Counted from the stretch's first letter, positions 1-8,860 are shown. The stretch: DNA of 42,273 nucleotides from JAUREX01 sp964472135 (GCA_964472135.1 CAYYJB010000016.1:1-42273), one strand, 5' to 3'. Notes: generated from the letters alone by a model not told the origin. Numbers and translations are program-made.

Positions 1-13
1 CGAGGGGGAGCTC

Positions 14-943
14 ATGCCCGACTACGACCGCCTGATCGATGCCGAGACCTGGGCCTTCATCCGCCGCACGGGTGAGTTCTATCCAGACGACGCCGTGGAT
101 CTGACCATCGCGGGCCAGCGCGCCGTCTATGACCGGATGTGCCTTGCGTTTCATCGCGGCTATCCGGCGGGCGTCGCGGCCGAGGATCGCGCGGTGGGCG
201 GCGTGCCGGCGCGGATCTACACGACGGCCGAGGCGCCGCGCGCGACGGTCGTCTATTTCCACGGCGGCGGCTTCGTGGTGGGGGGGCTGCACAGCCACGA
301 CGATGTCTGCGCCGAGATCGCGGCCGCGACGGGGTTCCGCGTCGTCTCGGTCGATTACCGCCTCGCGCCTGAGCACCGCCACCCGGTCCATTTCGACGAT
401 GCGATGACGGCCGCGCGCGCCGCCGCGACGCTCTGGGGCGGGCCGCTCGTGGTCGCGGGCGACAGTGCGGGCGGCAACCTCGCCGCCGCGGTATCCCACG
501 TTGCGCGCGCCTCGGGACCGATCATCGCGGGGCAGGTGCTGATCTATCCGGGCCTCGGGGGCGACCGCGACCGCGGCAGCTATCTCGAACACGCGCAGGC
601 GCCGATGCTGAGCCGCGCCGATGTCCTCTGGTATGACGCGATCCGCCACCCCGAGGGGCAGAGCGGCGCGGGCGACCCCACCGTGCGCCCGCTCGAGGAT
701 CGCGACTTTGCCCATCTGCCGCCGACGGTCGTCTTTACCGCCCAGTGCGACCCGCTGGCCGATGACGGCCCCGCCTATGCCGCGCGCATCACCGCCGCCG
801 GCGGCCGCGCCGTGAGCCAAGAGGAGGCGGGCCTCGTGCACGGCTATCTGCGCGCGCGCGGCACGGTCGGGCGGGCGCGCGAGAGTTTCGCGCGCATCTG
901 CGCCGCGATCGGGGCGCTCGGCCGCGGCGAATGGCCCAGGTGA
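14..943 (+). CDS. alpha/beta hydrolase, hormone-sensitive lipase (HSL) family
   Basis: A 309-residue serine hydrolase that probably cleaves carboxylic esters, or an aryl formamide, in the cytoplasm; no signal peptide is visible. Seen in the sequence: the HSL oxyanion motif HGGGF at residues 83-87, the nucleophile elbow GDSAGG with Ser151, a likely catalytic Asp246 in QCDPLADDG and His276 in GLVHGY. These are the complete catalytic set of the family, and the length is normal. The ATG has a purine-rich GAGGGGGAG just upstream, so the gene appears complete although it starts 14 bases into the window. It converges on the ABC importer operon, with a shared hairpin between the two stop codons. Its substrate cannot be read from the sequence. 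The neighbourhood suggests it acts with the CocE-type hydrolase and the importer, which is inference. Confidence 0.88.
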   Translation: MPDYDRLIDAETWAFIRRTGEFYPDDAVDLTIAGQRAVYDRMCLAFHRGYPAGVAAEDRAVGGVPARIYTTAEAPRATVVYFHGGGFVVGGLHSHDDVCAEIAAATGFRVVSVDYRLAPEHRHPVHFDDAMTAARAAATLWGGPLVVAGDSAGGNLAAAVSHVARASGPIIAGQVLIYPGLGGDRDRGSYLEHAQAPMLSRADVLWYDAIRHPEGQSGAGDPTVRPLEDRDFAHLPPTVVFTAQCDPLADDGPAYAARITAAGGRAVSQEEAGLVHGYLRARGTVGRARESFARICAAIGALGRGEWPR

Positions 944-945
944 GT

Positions 946-973
946 GGTCGGGCTGAGGCGTCAGTTCCCGGCC
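946..973. terminator. hairpin between convergent hydrolase and ABC operon
   Basis: A stem of 7 plus 4 base pairs with a two-base TT bulge and a GGCG loop: GGTCGGGCTGA pairs with TCAGttCCCGGCC, including one T-G wobble. It spans the 17-base gap between two convergent stop codons and includes the stop of the ATPase gene. There is no U-tract on either strand, so it would be a non-canonical bidirectional terminator at best. Confidence 0.4.
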
Positions 974-2595
974 GATTCCATCTTGCGGTGCGCGATGACT
1001 TCCTCGAGCCAGCCGGTCCGCATCTCGGGCACGGATGAGAGCAGAAGGTCGGTGTAATCGTCGAAGGGCGGGGCGAGGACCTGCCCCTTGCGCCCCTGCC
1101 GCACGACCCGGCCGCGGTGCATGACGGCGATCGCGTCGGCGATGGCGCGGACGGTCGCGATGTCGTGGGTGATGAAGAGATAGGCCACCCCCTCGCGCGC
1201 CTGAAGATCGAGCAGGAGCTTGAGGATCCCATCGGCCACCAGCGGATCGAGCGCGGATGTCACCTCGTCGCAGATGATGACCCTGGGGCGCGCGGCAAGC
1301 GCGCGCGCGATCGAAACGCGCTGCTTCTGCCCGCCCGACAGCTCGGCCGGATAGCGCTCGGCGTAGCCCTGCCCGAGTTCGATCGCATCGAGCAGTTCCT
1401 GCACGCGCGCATCGCGCGCCGCCCCCTTCATGCCGAAATAGAATTCGAGCGGCCGGCCGATGATCGTGCGCACCGTCTGGCGCGGGTTCATCGCGACATC
1501 GGCCATCTGATAGATCATCTGGATCTCGCGCAGATCCTCGCGCGTGCGGTCGGCAAGGCGCGGCGGCAGGGTGCGGCCGGCAAAGCGGATCGCCCCCGCG
1601 ACCGGCGGCAAAAGCCCGGTGATGACGCGCGCGAGCGTCGATTTGCCCGACCCGCTCTCGCCCACGACGGCGAGCGTCTGGCCGGGCGCCAGTGCCACCG
1701 TCACATCCGCGAGCACATCGACCGCCGCCCCCGGATAGCGCGCGGTCACGCCCTCGACCGTCAGCACCGGATCGGCGGGGGGCGCCTCGGGGTGGGCGAT
1801 GGCGCGGACGGAGACGAGCGCGCGGGTATAATCCTCGTGCGGGTCGGTGATGATCGTGCCGGTCGGCCCCGTCTCGACCATGCGGCCGTGGCGCAAGACG
1901 AGGATCTCGTCCGCGACCTGCGCCACCACCGCGAGGTCGTGGGTGATGTAGAGCGCGGCGACGCCCGTCTCGCGGATGGCGCGCTTGATCGCGGCCAGCA
2001 CGTCGATCTGCGTCGTGACATCGAGCGCCGTTGTCGGTTCGTCGAACACCACGAGATCGGGGCGGGGGCAGAGCGCCATCGCCGTCATCGCCCGCTGCAA
2101 TTGCCCGCCCGAGACCTGATGCGGGAAACGGCGGCCGAAATTCTCGGGGTCGGGCAGCCCGAGGCTGCGAAAGAGGGCGACCGCGCGCGCCTCGGCCTCG
2201 GCCCGGGTCGCGAGACCGTGGCGCAGCGTCGCCTCGATCACCTGCTCCATCAGCCGCTTGGCGGGGTTGAAGGCCGCCGCCGCCGATTGCGCGACATAGG
2301 TCACGCGCCGGCCGCGCAGGTCGCGCAAGACGTCCGGGCCGGCCGCGCGGATCTCGGTTCCGCCCAGCACCACCCGCCCCGCCGTCAGCCGCACGCCGCC
2401 CCGGCCATAGCCGAGTGCGGCGAGCCCGATCGTCGATTTGCCCGCCCCGGATTCGCCGATCAGCCCCAGCACCCGCCCGGGCGCGAGCGTGAGCGACGCC
2501 TCGTGCACCAGCACCACGCCGCGCGGACGCTCGCCCGGCGGGTGGATCGTGGCCTCGACCCTCAGCCCCTCGATGCGCAGGATCTCTTCAGGCAC
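961..2595 (-). CDS. ABC peptide-type importer, fused double ATP-binding protein
   Basis: Energises uptake by a Dpp/Opp-type importer. At 544 residues it fuses the two ATPases (DppD- and DppF-like) that are often separate. The first domain has Walker A GESGAGKST at 47-55, signature VSGGQ at 161-165 and Walker B LVVFDEP at 181-187. The second has Walker A GESGSGKST at 312-320, signature LSGGQ at 419-423 and Walker B VIICDE at 439-444. Both domains keep their catalytic carboxylate. In domain 1 the signature continues LQRAM instead of the usual QQRVA, a mild deviation. The start overlaps the end of the upstream permease gene by 8 bases, so translation is probably coupled. It is the last gene of the operon. 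Confidence 0.93.
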   Translation of the reverse strand: MPEEILRIEGLRVEATIHPPGERPRGVVLVHEASLTLAPGRVLGLIGESGAGKSTIGLAALGYGRGGVRLTAGRVVLGGTEIRAAGPDVLRDLRGRRVTYVAQSAAAAFNPAKRLMEQVIEATLRHGLATRAEAEARAVALFRSLGLPDPENFGRRFPHQVSGGQLQRAMTAMALCPRPDLVVFDEPTTALDVTTQIDVLAAIKRAIRETGVAALYITHDLAVVAQVADEILVLRHGRMVETGPTGTIITDPHEDYTRALVSVRAIAHPEAPPADPVLTVEGVTARYPGAAVDVLADVTVALAPGQTLAVVGESGSGKSTLARVITGLLPPVAGAIRFAGRTLPPRLADRTREDLREIQMIYQMADVAMNPRQTVRTIIGRPLEFYFGMKGAARDARVQELLDAIELGQGYAERYPAELSGGQKQRVSIARALAARPRVIICDEVTSALDPLVADGILKLLLDLQAREGVAYLFITHDIATVRAIADAIAVMHRGRVVRQGRKGQVLAPPFDDYTDLLLSSVPEMRTGWLEEVIAHRKMESAGN

Positions 2596-3403
2596 CGCGC
2601 CCTCCCTTGAGGCTTGCGGTGCGGTTCAGGATCCAGTCGGCCACGAGATTGACCGAGATCGCGAGCGTCGCGATCGCGACCGCGGGCACCAGCGCCGCCG
2701 GCACGCCCCAGACGATGCCGTCCTTGTTCTCCTTCACGATCCCGCCCCAGTCGGCCATCGGCGGCTGCACGCCGAGCCCGAGGAACGACAGCGTCGAGAT
2801 GAAGAGCACCATGAAGATGAAGCGCAGCCCCATCTCGGCCACGAGCGGCGAGAGGGCATTGGGCAGGATCTCGCGGAAGATGATCCAGCCGCGCCCCTCG
2901 CCCCGAAGCCGCGCGGCCTCGACATAGTCCATCACCGTGATGTCGAGCGCGACCGCCCGCGAGAGCCGGAACACCCGCGTCGCATCGAGAAACCCCATCA
3001 CGAGGATGATGATCGGCAGGCTCACGGGCATCACCGACAGCACGACGAGCGCGAAGATGAGCGAGGGGATCGACATCATGAGATCGACGAAGCGCGAGAG
3101 CGCCTGATCGACCCAGCCACCCGCCACCGCCGCCGTGAAGCCGAGGATCGAACCGGTGGTGAAGCTCAGCAGCGTGCCCGCCGTCGCGATCAGGATCGTC
3201 GTCTGGCCGCCGTAGATCATCCGGGTGAGCAGGTCGCGCCCGATGCTGTCGGTGCCGAGCCAGTGCTCGGCCGACATCGGCTCCCACACGTCGCCCACCA
3301 CCTCGGCCATGCCGTAGGGCGCGATGAAATCGGCAAAGATCGCCGCGAGGAAATAGAGCGAGGTCAGGAAAAGCCCGATCGCGGCAGAGAGCGGCATCCT
3401 CAT
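2588..3403 (-). CDS. ABC peptide-type importer permease, DppC-like
   Basis: One of the two membrane subunits of the importer, 271 residues, within the family's usual size. An N-terminal membrane segment (about residues 5-27) is followed by the typical DppC periplasmic stretch containing GTDSIGRDLLTRMIYG and then five further hydrophobic segments. The EAA loop that contacts the ATPase is seen as YVEAARLRGEGRGWIIFREILPN. The gene starts with a 4-base ATGA overlap on the upstream permease gene and overlaps the ATPase gene by 8 bases, so the four importer genes form a tight operon transcribed right to left. Confidence 0.93.
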   Translation of the reverse strand: MRMPLSAAIGLFLTSLYFLAAIFADFIAPYGMAEVVGDVWEPMSAEHWLGTDSIGRDLLTRMIYGGQTTILIATAGTLLSFTTGSILGFTAAVAGGWVDQALSRFVDLMMSIPSLIFALVVLSVMPVSLPIIILVMGFLDATRVFRLSRAVALDITVMDYVEAARLRGEGRGWIIFREILPNALSPLVAEMGLRFIFMVLFISTLSFLGLGVQPPMADWGGIVKENKDGIVWGVPAALVPAVAIATLAISVNLVADWILNRTASLKGGRGA

Positions 3404-4356
3404 TTCGGGTGCCTCAGGCGCGGGTTAGCGATGATCGAGATGAGGTCGGCCAAGAGGTTGAGGCCGATGTAGACGGCCGCGAACACCAGCCCGCAGGCCT
3501 GCACCACCGGCAGGTCGCGCTTGGCGACGTGATCGACCAGATACTGACCCATGCCGGGATAGACGAAGACGACCTCGATCACCACCACGCCCACCACGAG
3601 ATAGGCGAGGTTGAGCATCACCACGTTCACGACCGGCGCCACCGCATTGGGCAGCGCATGGCGCGCGATCACGGCAAAGGGCGAGAGGCCCTTGAGTTCG
3701 GCCGTCTCGATATAGGCCGATTGCATGACATTGAGGATCGCGGCGCGCGTCATGCGCATCATGTGCCCGAGCACCGTCAGCACGAGGACGATGACCGGCA
3801 GCGCGATCGCCATCAGCTTGTCGCCGAGGTCCATGCCGCCATGCATCGTCGCGACCGAGGGCAGGAGCTGGAACTTCACCGCGAGGAAGAAGGCCGCGAT
3901 ATAGCCCAAGAGGAACTCGGGCACCGAGATCGAGGCGAGCGTCGCGCCGGAAATGAGCTTGTCGGGCCAGCGCCCCTGATAGCGCACCGCGACAAGCCCG
4001 AGCACGATCGCGAGCGGCACCGCGATGACAGCCGCCCAGAAGGCAAGGAAGAGCGTGTTCGACATCCGCCCCGCGAGCGTCGCGGCGATGTCGCGCTTGT
4101 TCGTCAGCGACGTGCCGAGGTCACCCTGCAGCGCGCCCCAGAGCCATTCGAAATACCGCACCGCCGCCGGCCGGTCGAGGCCCAGCGCCTCGCGCAGGTT
4201 GGCGAGCGTCGTCTCGGTCGCGCCCTGCCCGAGAATGGCCGAGGCGACATCGCCCGGCAGCACCTCGGTCCCCATGAAGATGAGGACCGAGGCCGCGAGC
4301 AGAAGCAGGATGCCCAGCGCGATGCGCCGGGCAACCAGTCGTATCAGCGGATGCAT
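3400..4356 (-). CDS. ABC peptide-type importer permease, DppB-like
   Basis: The second membrane subunit, 318 residues. Residues 8-27 form the first membrane helix, followed by the DppB-type extracytoplasmic region with the family phrase ALGLDRPAAVRYFEWL and then five hydrophobic segments. The EAA-type loop is YIETAELKGLSPFAVIARH. Sixteen bases separate its ATG from the stop codon of the binding-protein gene upstream. Nothing is truncated. The family transports di- and oligopeptides but also nickel, glutathione and many amides, so the substrate is open. Confidence 0.93.
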   Translation of the reverse strand: MHPLIRLVARRIALGILLLLAASVLIFMGTEVLPGDVASAILGQGATETTLANLREALGLDRPAAVRYFEWLWGALQGDLGTSLTNKRDIAATLAGRMSNTLFLAFWAAVIAVPLAIVLGLVAVRYQGRWPDKLISGATLASISVPEFLLGYIAAFFLAVKFQLLPSVATMHGGMDLGDKLMAIALPVIVLVLTVLGHMMRMTRAAILNVMQSAYIETAELKGLSPFAVIARHALPNAVAPVVNVVMLNLAYLVVGVVVIEVVFVYPGMGQYLVDHVAKRDLPVVQACGLVFAAVYIGLNLLADLISIIANPRLRHPK

Positions 4357-4372
4357 CCCGCGGCGGCCCGGA

Positions 4373-5959
4373 TCAGGCGAGCCAGGTCTTGTGCGGGGCC
4401 AGTCCGTTCATGACCTCCTGGACGCCGTCGGCGATCCAGCCCTGAACCTTGTCGCTGACGCCCTCGATCCAGTCGTTGAACATCGGGCAGATGAGCCCGC
4501 CCTCGTCGTGGAGGATGCTGCCCATGCGCGCATACATCTCCTTGCGCTTGACGAGGTCGAGTTCGCCGCGCGCGGCGAGGAGCAGGCTGTCGAACTCCGC
4601 GTTATTGAATCGCGTGTCGTTCCAGTCGGCGGTCGAGAGATAGGCCGTCGAATACATCTGGTCCTGCACCGGACGCCCGCCCCAGTAGGAGGCGCAGAAG
4701 GGCTGCGCGTTCCAGACATCCGACCAGTAACCATCGCCGGGCTCGCGCTTGATCTCGAGCGGGATGCCGGCCTTGGCCGCCGTCTGCTGGAAGAGCGCCG
4801 CCGCATCGACCGCGCCCGGGAAGGCAACCTCGGAGGTGCGCAGCACGATGGGCGAGCCGTCATGGCCCGAGGCCTTGTAGTGGAAGGCGGCCTTTTCGAG
4901 ATCGAAGGCGCGCTGCGGCAGCGTCTCGTCAAAGAGCGGATAGGCGGCGTTGATCGGGATGTCGTTGCCGACCGAGCCATAGCCCTGCAGGATCTTCTCG
5001 ACCATCTCCTGCCGGTCGATCGCGTATTTCAGCGCCAGCCGCAGATCCTTGTTGTCGAAGGGCGCGGTGTTGCAGTGCATGATGAAGACGTAATGCCCGC
5101 GGCCCGAGACGTTCTTGACCTGGATGCCCGGCACGCGCGCCAGCATCTGCGCGACCTTGGGCTCCACCCGGTTGGCGATGTGGATCTGGCCGGACTGGAG
5201 GGCCGCCATCCGCGCGGTCGGGTCGTTGATGACCACGAACTCGACGCTGTCATAATGGCCGCGCGAGCTGTCCCAGTAGTTCGCGTGCTTCTCGAACACA
5301 TGGCGCACGCCCGGCTCGTCGACGACGACCTTGTAGCAGCCCGCGCCGATGCCGTCGGCCGGGTTCTCCATGCCGCCGCCCGGCTGCATCTGGAGGTGGT
5401 AGTCCGACATGAGATAGGGCAGGTCGGCGTTCGGCGTGGCAAGCGTGACGGCCACATAGTCGCCATCGACCTTCATCGATTCGATGCCCTGCATGATGCC
5501 ATAGGCGCCCGACTGCGAATTCTGGTCGGCATGGCGCTGGAGCGTCATCAGCACGTCATCGGGCGTCAGCGTCTTGCCGTTGTGGAACTCGATGCCCTTG
5601 CGGATCTTGAACATCCACGTCTTGGCGTCCGGCGTGCTCTCGACCGCCTCGGCCGCGCGGAAATCGAGCTCGCCCGTCGCGGTGGTGTCGATCAGCGTCT
5701 CGCCCGTTGTGCGCAGGACGTGGAAGGGCACCTGGCTTGCCGCCAGCGCCGGGTCGAGGCTGTTGGTGCTCTCGCCGCCGCCGAGACCCATGATGAGCGT
5801 GCCGCCCTTGACCGGGCCCGCCGCCTGCACCGCCGAGGCGAGCATGCCGTTGGCCATCGCGGCCGAAAGGCCCAGCGCACCGGCGCGGCCGAGGAAGGCC
5901 CGGCGGCTCTGCTTGCCCGCGACCGTGCGGGCGAGGATATAGTTCAGTTCGTCCTTCAT
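4373..5959 (-). CDS. ABC importer substrate-binding protein, SBP family 5, Tat-exported
   Basis: Periplasmic solute receptor for the importer, 528 residues from the start chosen here. The N-terminus carries a twin-arginine signal (SRRAFLG, the two Arg at residues 19-20), a hydrophobic stretch and a plausible cleavage site after AVQA near residue 46. The mature part is of the family-5 type (peptide, nickel and related solutes), with phrases such as NADLPYLMSDYHLQM and LRLALKYAIDRQEMV. I prefer the ATG at 5959, preceded by GAGGAG, over an in-frame TTG at 6016, because the longer start would put 19 residues before the Tat signal and would run through a palindromic operator. It is the first gene of the importer operon, 97 bases downstream of the CocE-type hydrolase gene. 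Confidence 0.92.
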   Translation of the reverse strand: MKDELNYILARTVAGKQSRRAFLGRAGALGLSAAMANGMLASAVQAAGPVKGGTLIMGLGGGESTNSLDPALAASQVPFHVLRTTGETLIDTTATGELDFRAAEAVESTPDAKTWMFKIRKGIEFHNGKTLTPDDVLMTLQRHADQNSQSGAYGIMQGIESMKVDGDYVAVTLATPNADLPYLMSDYHLQMQPGGGMENPADGIGAGCYKVVVDEPGVRHVFEKHANYWDSSRGHYDSVEFVVINDPTARMAALQSGQIHIANRVEPKVAQMLARVPGIQVKNVSGRGHYVFIMHCNTAPFDNKDLRLALKYAIDRQEMVEKILQGYGSVGNDIPINAAYPLFDETLPQRAFDLEKAAFHYKASGHDGSPIVLRTSEVAFPGAVDAAALFQQTAAKAGIPLEIKREPGDGYWSDVWNAQPFCASYWGGRPVQDQMYSTAYLSTADWNDTRFNNAEFDSLLLAARGELDLVKRKEMYARMGSILHDEGGLICPMFNDWIEGVSDKVQGWIADGVQEVMNGLAPHKTWLA

Positions 5960-5993
5960 CGTCGTCTCCTCTGCTGGCATCGACGTATCGTTG

Positions 5994-6009
5994 TTGATTG
6001 ACCAATCAA
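5994..6009. promoter_or_regulatory. 16-bp perfect dyad upstream of the binding-protein gene
   Basis: TTGATTG-AC-CAATCAA, two perfect 7-base arms around a 2-base centre, located 34 bases upstream of the chosen ATG. Length and symmetry fit an operator for a dimeric repressor of the TetR or GntR kind; no such regulator is encoded in the window. It implies that the importer genes have their own control separate from the CocE-type gene upstream. I saw no second copy of these arms in the window. Confidence 0.5.
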
Positions 6010-6055
6010 TAACCAACCCTTGGCGGGGCCGGCAACAGGTTTTCGCGCCGCACCC

Positions 6056-8071
6056 TCAGCGCAGGTCGCGCGGGATGCTCTCGGCCACGTCGCGGGCGAG
6101 GATAAGCGCGCCCCCCTCATAGGCCTCAAGCCGGCCCTTGAGGTGGAAATGCGTCGCGTCCGACCACATTTCCGTGTAGGTCTCGGTTCTTACCGACCAC
6201 CCCTCACGCGCCAGTTCCTGCGTCCAATGCGTCCAGCCACGGGCCGAGAGCGGGTCGCCCGGGTGGATGTCCCACCGCTCGCGCGCGGCGGAGCCGGTGA
6301 TCAGGCCATGGTCGAGATGCTCGGCCAACCCGAAATCATCCTCGATGATGAGGCTGACGACCCCGGTGCGCTGATCGGTCTCGGAGCGGCGGACATGGGC
6401 CGGGGGGCGGATCGGGCGCGTGCGCTCGGCGGGCGCGGCCTCGGACGGGGGGAACTGCACCTCGTCGCCCGCCGCGGGCGCCCGCACCGGCAGCGCGAGC
6501 GTGCCGCCCGTCAGCGTCAGCGTCGCGGCCTCGGGGACGGGCCAGAGCATCGGCCAGTAGGAGGACGACACCGCCACCCGCAGCCGGTGCCCTTCGGGCA
6601 GGCGATAGGCGATGTGGTCGAGCGCGACCTCGACCTCGATTTCCTCACCCGGAACAAGGGGTTCGGGCGCGGCGTGCGAGGCGCGATGCGTGAGGTTCAG
6701 CACCCCCCAGGTGATGCGCGTCGCCGCCCCGTCGGGGTGGAGGTGGTTGAGCCGCACCGCGATCTGCGCGCAGGGCCGGTCGGCCGAGAGCCGCAGCCGC
6801 AGCCGCGGCGCGCCGACGATGTCGGTCTGCGGCATCGGCGCGCTGTCGAAGACGGCCGATAGGGCATCGTCGCGCCGCTGGTCGCCCGGCATCTCGGGGC
6901 CGAGCCAGATCGCGCAGAACTCGCCCCCCTCCATCCCGCAATCCTGCGGCGAGGCGAGCGTGACGGCAAGCGCCCCCCCCGCCTCCCCCAGCGTGCCCTG
7001 CCCCGCGCCGGGCAGGCCGGGGCCAAGCGGCAGCGCGGCCTCGCGGATCGCGGGCGCCGGCCAGGCGGGTTCGGCGATCCAGCGCCCCGGGCGATGGTCA
7101 TACCACGAGGCGGGCCGCACCCCGTCCATCAGATAGACGCGATAGGCGGGATCGTCCTCGACCCCGGTGGGCGCATTCTTGAGCCAGCGGTCCCACCAGC
7201 GCAGCGCCTCTTGCAGAAAGCCGATGCGGGGTTCGGGCACCGCGAAATGGGGATACTTGTGCACCCAGGGGCCGACGATGCCCTTGACCGGCGCCGAGAG
7301 GTTCTGGACGAGCTGCGGCACCGCGTTCTTGTAGCTGTCGCCCCAGCCGCCGACGGCGAGCGTCGCGGCCTTGATCGCCGAATAATCCTCGCAGACCGAC
7401 CCGTGTTGCCAATAGGCGTCGCGGCGCTGGTGGCGCAGCCAGACGGCGGGCAGGAACGGCTCGGCCTCGAGCCGCTTCAGCCACTCCTCGCGCCAGTCGG
7501 GGCGCAGCGCGGGGTCGGGCGGGCGCGACGAATAGGACCACATCGTCGCCCCCCAGCCGAGGTTCTCGTTCAGCAGGCACCCGCCCTTCCAGTGGATGTC
7601 GTCGGCGTAGCGGTCGACCGTCGAGCAGAGCGTGATGATGGCCTGAAGCGCGGGTGGCTCAAGGGCTGCGACCTGGAGCGCGTTGAACCCGCCCCAGCTG
7701 ATCCCCATCATGCCCACCCGGCCGCTGCACCAGGGCTGGGCGGCGATCCAGCCGATCACCTCGCAGGCGTCCGCGAGCTCCTGGGGCGAATATTCATCCT
7801 CCATCAGCCCGTCGCTGTCGCCGTTGCCGCGCATGTCGACGCGCAGGCAGGCGTATCCGTGACCGGCGAAATAGGGATGCGTCAGCGCATCGCGGAAGGT
7901 CGTGCCGTCGCGCTTGCGGTAGGGCAGGAATTCGAGGATCGCGGGCACCGGGCGGGCGTGAGCGTCCTCGGGCATCCAGACGCGGGCCGACAGGCGGCAG
8001 CCATCGGCCAGCACGATGCCCATGTCGGGCGTCTCGCGCAGCTGATGCGGAAATTCGGTGATCGTCTTCAT
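6056..8071 (-). CDS. CocE/NonD family hydrolase (X-Pro dipeptidyl-peptidase S15 type)
   Basis: A 671-residue serine hydrolase of the CocE family, which contains cocaine esterase and alpha-amino-acid ester or glutaryl-acylase-type enzymes. The N-terminal alpha/beta-hydrolase domain carries the family phrase LRVDMRGNGDSDG at about 77-89 and the nucleophile elbow GISWGG with Ser125. The C-terminal half is the beta-jellyroll domain, recognisable from PEGHRLRVAVSSSYWP and the final beta-rich part. There is no signal peptide, so it probably acts in the cytoplasm on what the importer brings in. It lies directly upstream of the importer operon on the same strand. Family members act on esters and amides; the substrate here cannot be named. 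Confidence 0.88.
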   Translation of the reverse strand: MKTITEFPHQLRETPDMGIVLADGCRLSARVWMPEDAHARPVPAILEFLPYRKRDGTTFRDALTHPYFAGHGYACLRVDMRGNGDSDGLMEDEYSPQELADACEVIGWIAAQPWCSGRVGMMGISWGGFNALQVAALEPPALQAIITLCSTVDRYADDIHWKGGCLLNENLGWGATMWSYSSRPPDPALRPDWREEWLKRLEAEPFLPAVWLRHQRRDAYWQHGSVCEDYSAIKAATLAVGGWGDSYKNAVPQLVQNLSAPVKGIVGPWVHKYPHFAVPEPRIGFLQEALRWWDRWLKNAPTGVEDDPAYRVYLMDGVRPASWYDHRPGRWIAEPAWPAPAIREAALPLGPGLPGAGQGTLGEAGGALAVTLASPQDCGMEGGEFCAIWLGPEMPGDQRRDDALSAVFDSAPMPQTDIVGAPRLRLRLSADRPCAQIAVRLNHLHPDGAATRITWGVLNLTHRASHAAPEPLVPGEEIEVEVALDHIAYRLPEGHRLRVAVSSSYWPMLWPVPEAATLTLTGGTLALPVRAPAAGDEVQFPPSEAAPAERTRPIRPPAHVRRSETDQRTGVVSLIIEDDFGLAEHLDHGLITGSAARERWDIHPGDPLSARGWTHWTQELAREGWSVRTETYTEMWSDATHFHLKGRLEAYEGGALILARDVAESIPRDLR

Positions 8072-8101
8072 GGTTCTGCCCCCCTCCCGGCAGGGCGGAG
8101 C

Positions 8102-8860
8102 CTAGGCAGCGCCCGGCGCGTTTGCAATGGCGGCGGGGGGGTCGTCGGCCAGCACGGCGCGGAGCGCGCGCGCGCGCGCGGCCGGGATCGCGCCGATCTC
8201 GAGCCCGGTAAAGACATGCAGCGTGCCGAGGTCGCGATCGACCACCGCGTGGTCCGACACCCACCCCCCCATCGCGAGGTAGCTGCGCAGGAGCGGCGGC
8301 ATCGTCGCCATCGCGCGCCGCGGATCGGGCACGCGCCGTGCCAGATCGCGCGCGAAACGCACGACGCCGGGCGCCTTGACGCGCGGCCACCAGCGCCGCG
8401 GCGCGAGGTGACGTTCCCGGAGGATCGCGAAGGCGTCGGCATATTCGGCCGCCTCGGTTCCCTTGAACGAGGAGCAGCCGAAAAGCATCCCGACCCCGTT
8501 CTCGTCCACGAACCGCGCGAGCGCGCCCCAGGCGAGGCGCAGGATGTCGGGATCGTGGCGCTCCGGGTGGATGCAGAAGCGCCCGAGTTCCATCATCGGG
8601 GCTTCGAAGGACTCGAGCGCCGAGAGCTCGTAATGCTGCGCCGAATAGCTTTGCGCGATCTCCGAGCCGGCGCGCAGCGGCATCAGGCGGCAGCACGCCA
8701 CCAGCGCGCCATCGCTGCGGTCCTCGATCAGCAGATGCAGGCAGCGTGCGTCGTAGCGGTCGCGATCGACGCGCCCCTCTCCGCGAAAGCACAATCCCCG
8801 CAGTGCCTGCGCCCGGGCGATGTCCGCCGCATCTTCGGCCAGCCGTGCCGCGTATCTCAT
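8102..8860 (-). CDS. olsB: L-ornithine N(alpha)-acyltransferase
   Basis: Transfers a 3-hydroxyacyl chain from acyl carrier protein to ornithine, the first step of ornithine-lipid synthesis, a phosphorus-free membrane lipid. The 252-residue protein has the GNAT-like OlsB/hemolysin fold; diagnostic stretches are LRGLCFRGEGRVDRDRYDA near the N-terminus, MELGRFCIHPERHDPDILRL in the middle and LLRSYLAMGGWVSDHAVVD towards the end. In Rhodobacter relatives I know olsB is followed by olsA, the O-acyltransferase; here the next gene on the strand is the CocE-type hydrolase 30 bases downstream, so olsA is not adjacent. The gene is divergent from msrB. A GC dinucleotide run at about 8163-8178 lies inside the 3' third. 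Confidence 0.87.
   Translation of the reverse strand: MRYAARLAEDAADIARAQALRGLCFRGEGRVDRDRYDARCLHLLIEDRSDGALVACCRLMPLRAGSEIAQSYSAQHYELSALESFEAPMMELGRFCIHPERHDPDILRLAWGALARFVDENGVGMLFGCSSFKGTEAAEYADAFAILRERHLAPRRWWPRVKAPGVVRFARDLARRVPDPRRAMATMPPLLRSYLAMGGWVSDHAVVDRDLGTLHVFTGLEIGAIPAARARALRAVLADDPPAAIANAPGAA

Noticed and set aside
1117..2610. 497-codon open frame antisense to the fused ATPase gene
   Set aside because: The minus-strand frame has both sets of Walker and signature motifs; the plus-strand product is low-complexity Arg/His/Asp.
6014..6016. TTG start extending the binding protein by 19 residues
   Set aside because: It would place a non-family stretch before the Tat signal and put the operator dyad inside the coding region; the ATG at 5959 has GAGGAG.
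8163..8178. GC dinucleotide run as a phase-variation tract in olsB
   Set aside because: Alternating GC runs of this length occur elsewhere in the window (for example near 13122-13150) and are expected at 70 percent GC; no sign of frameshift.
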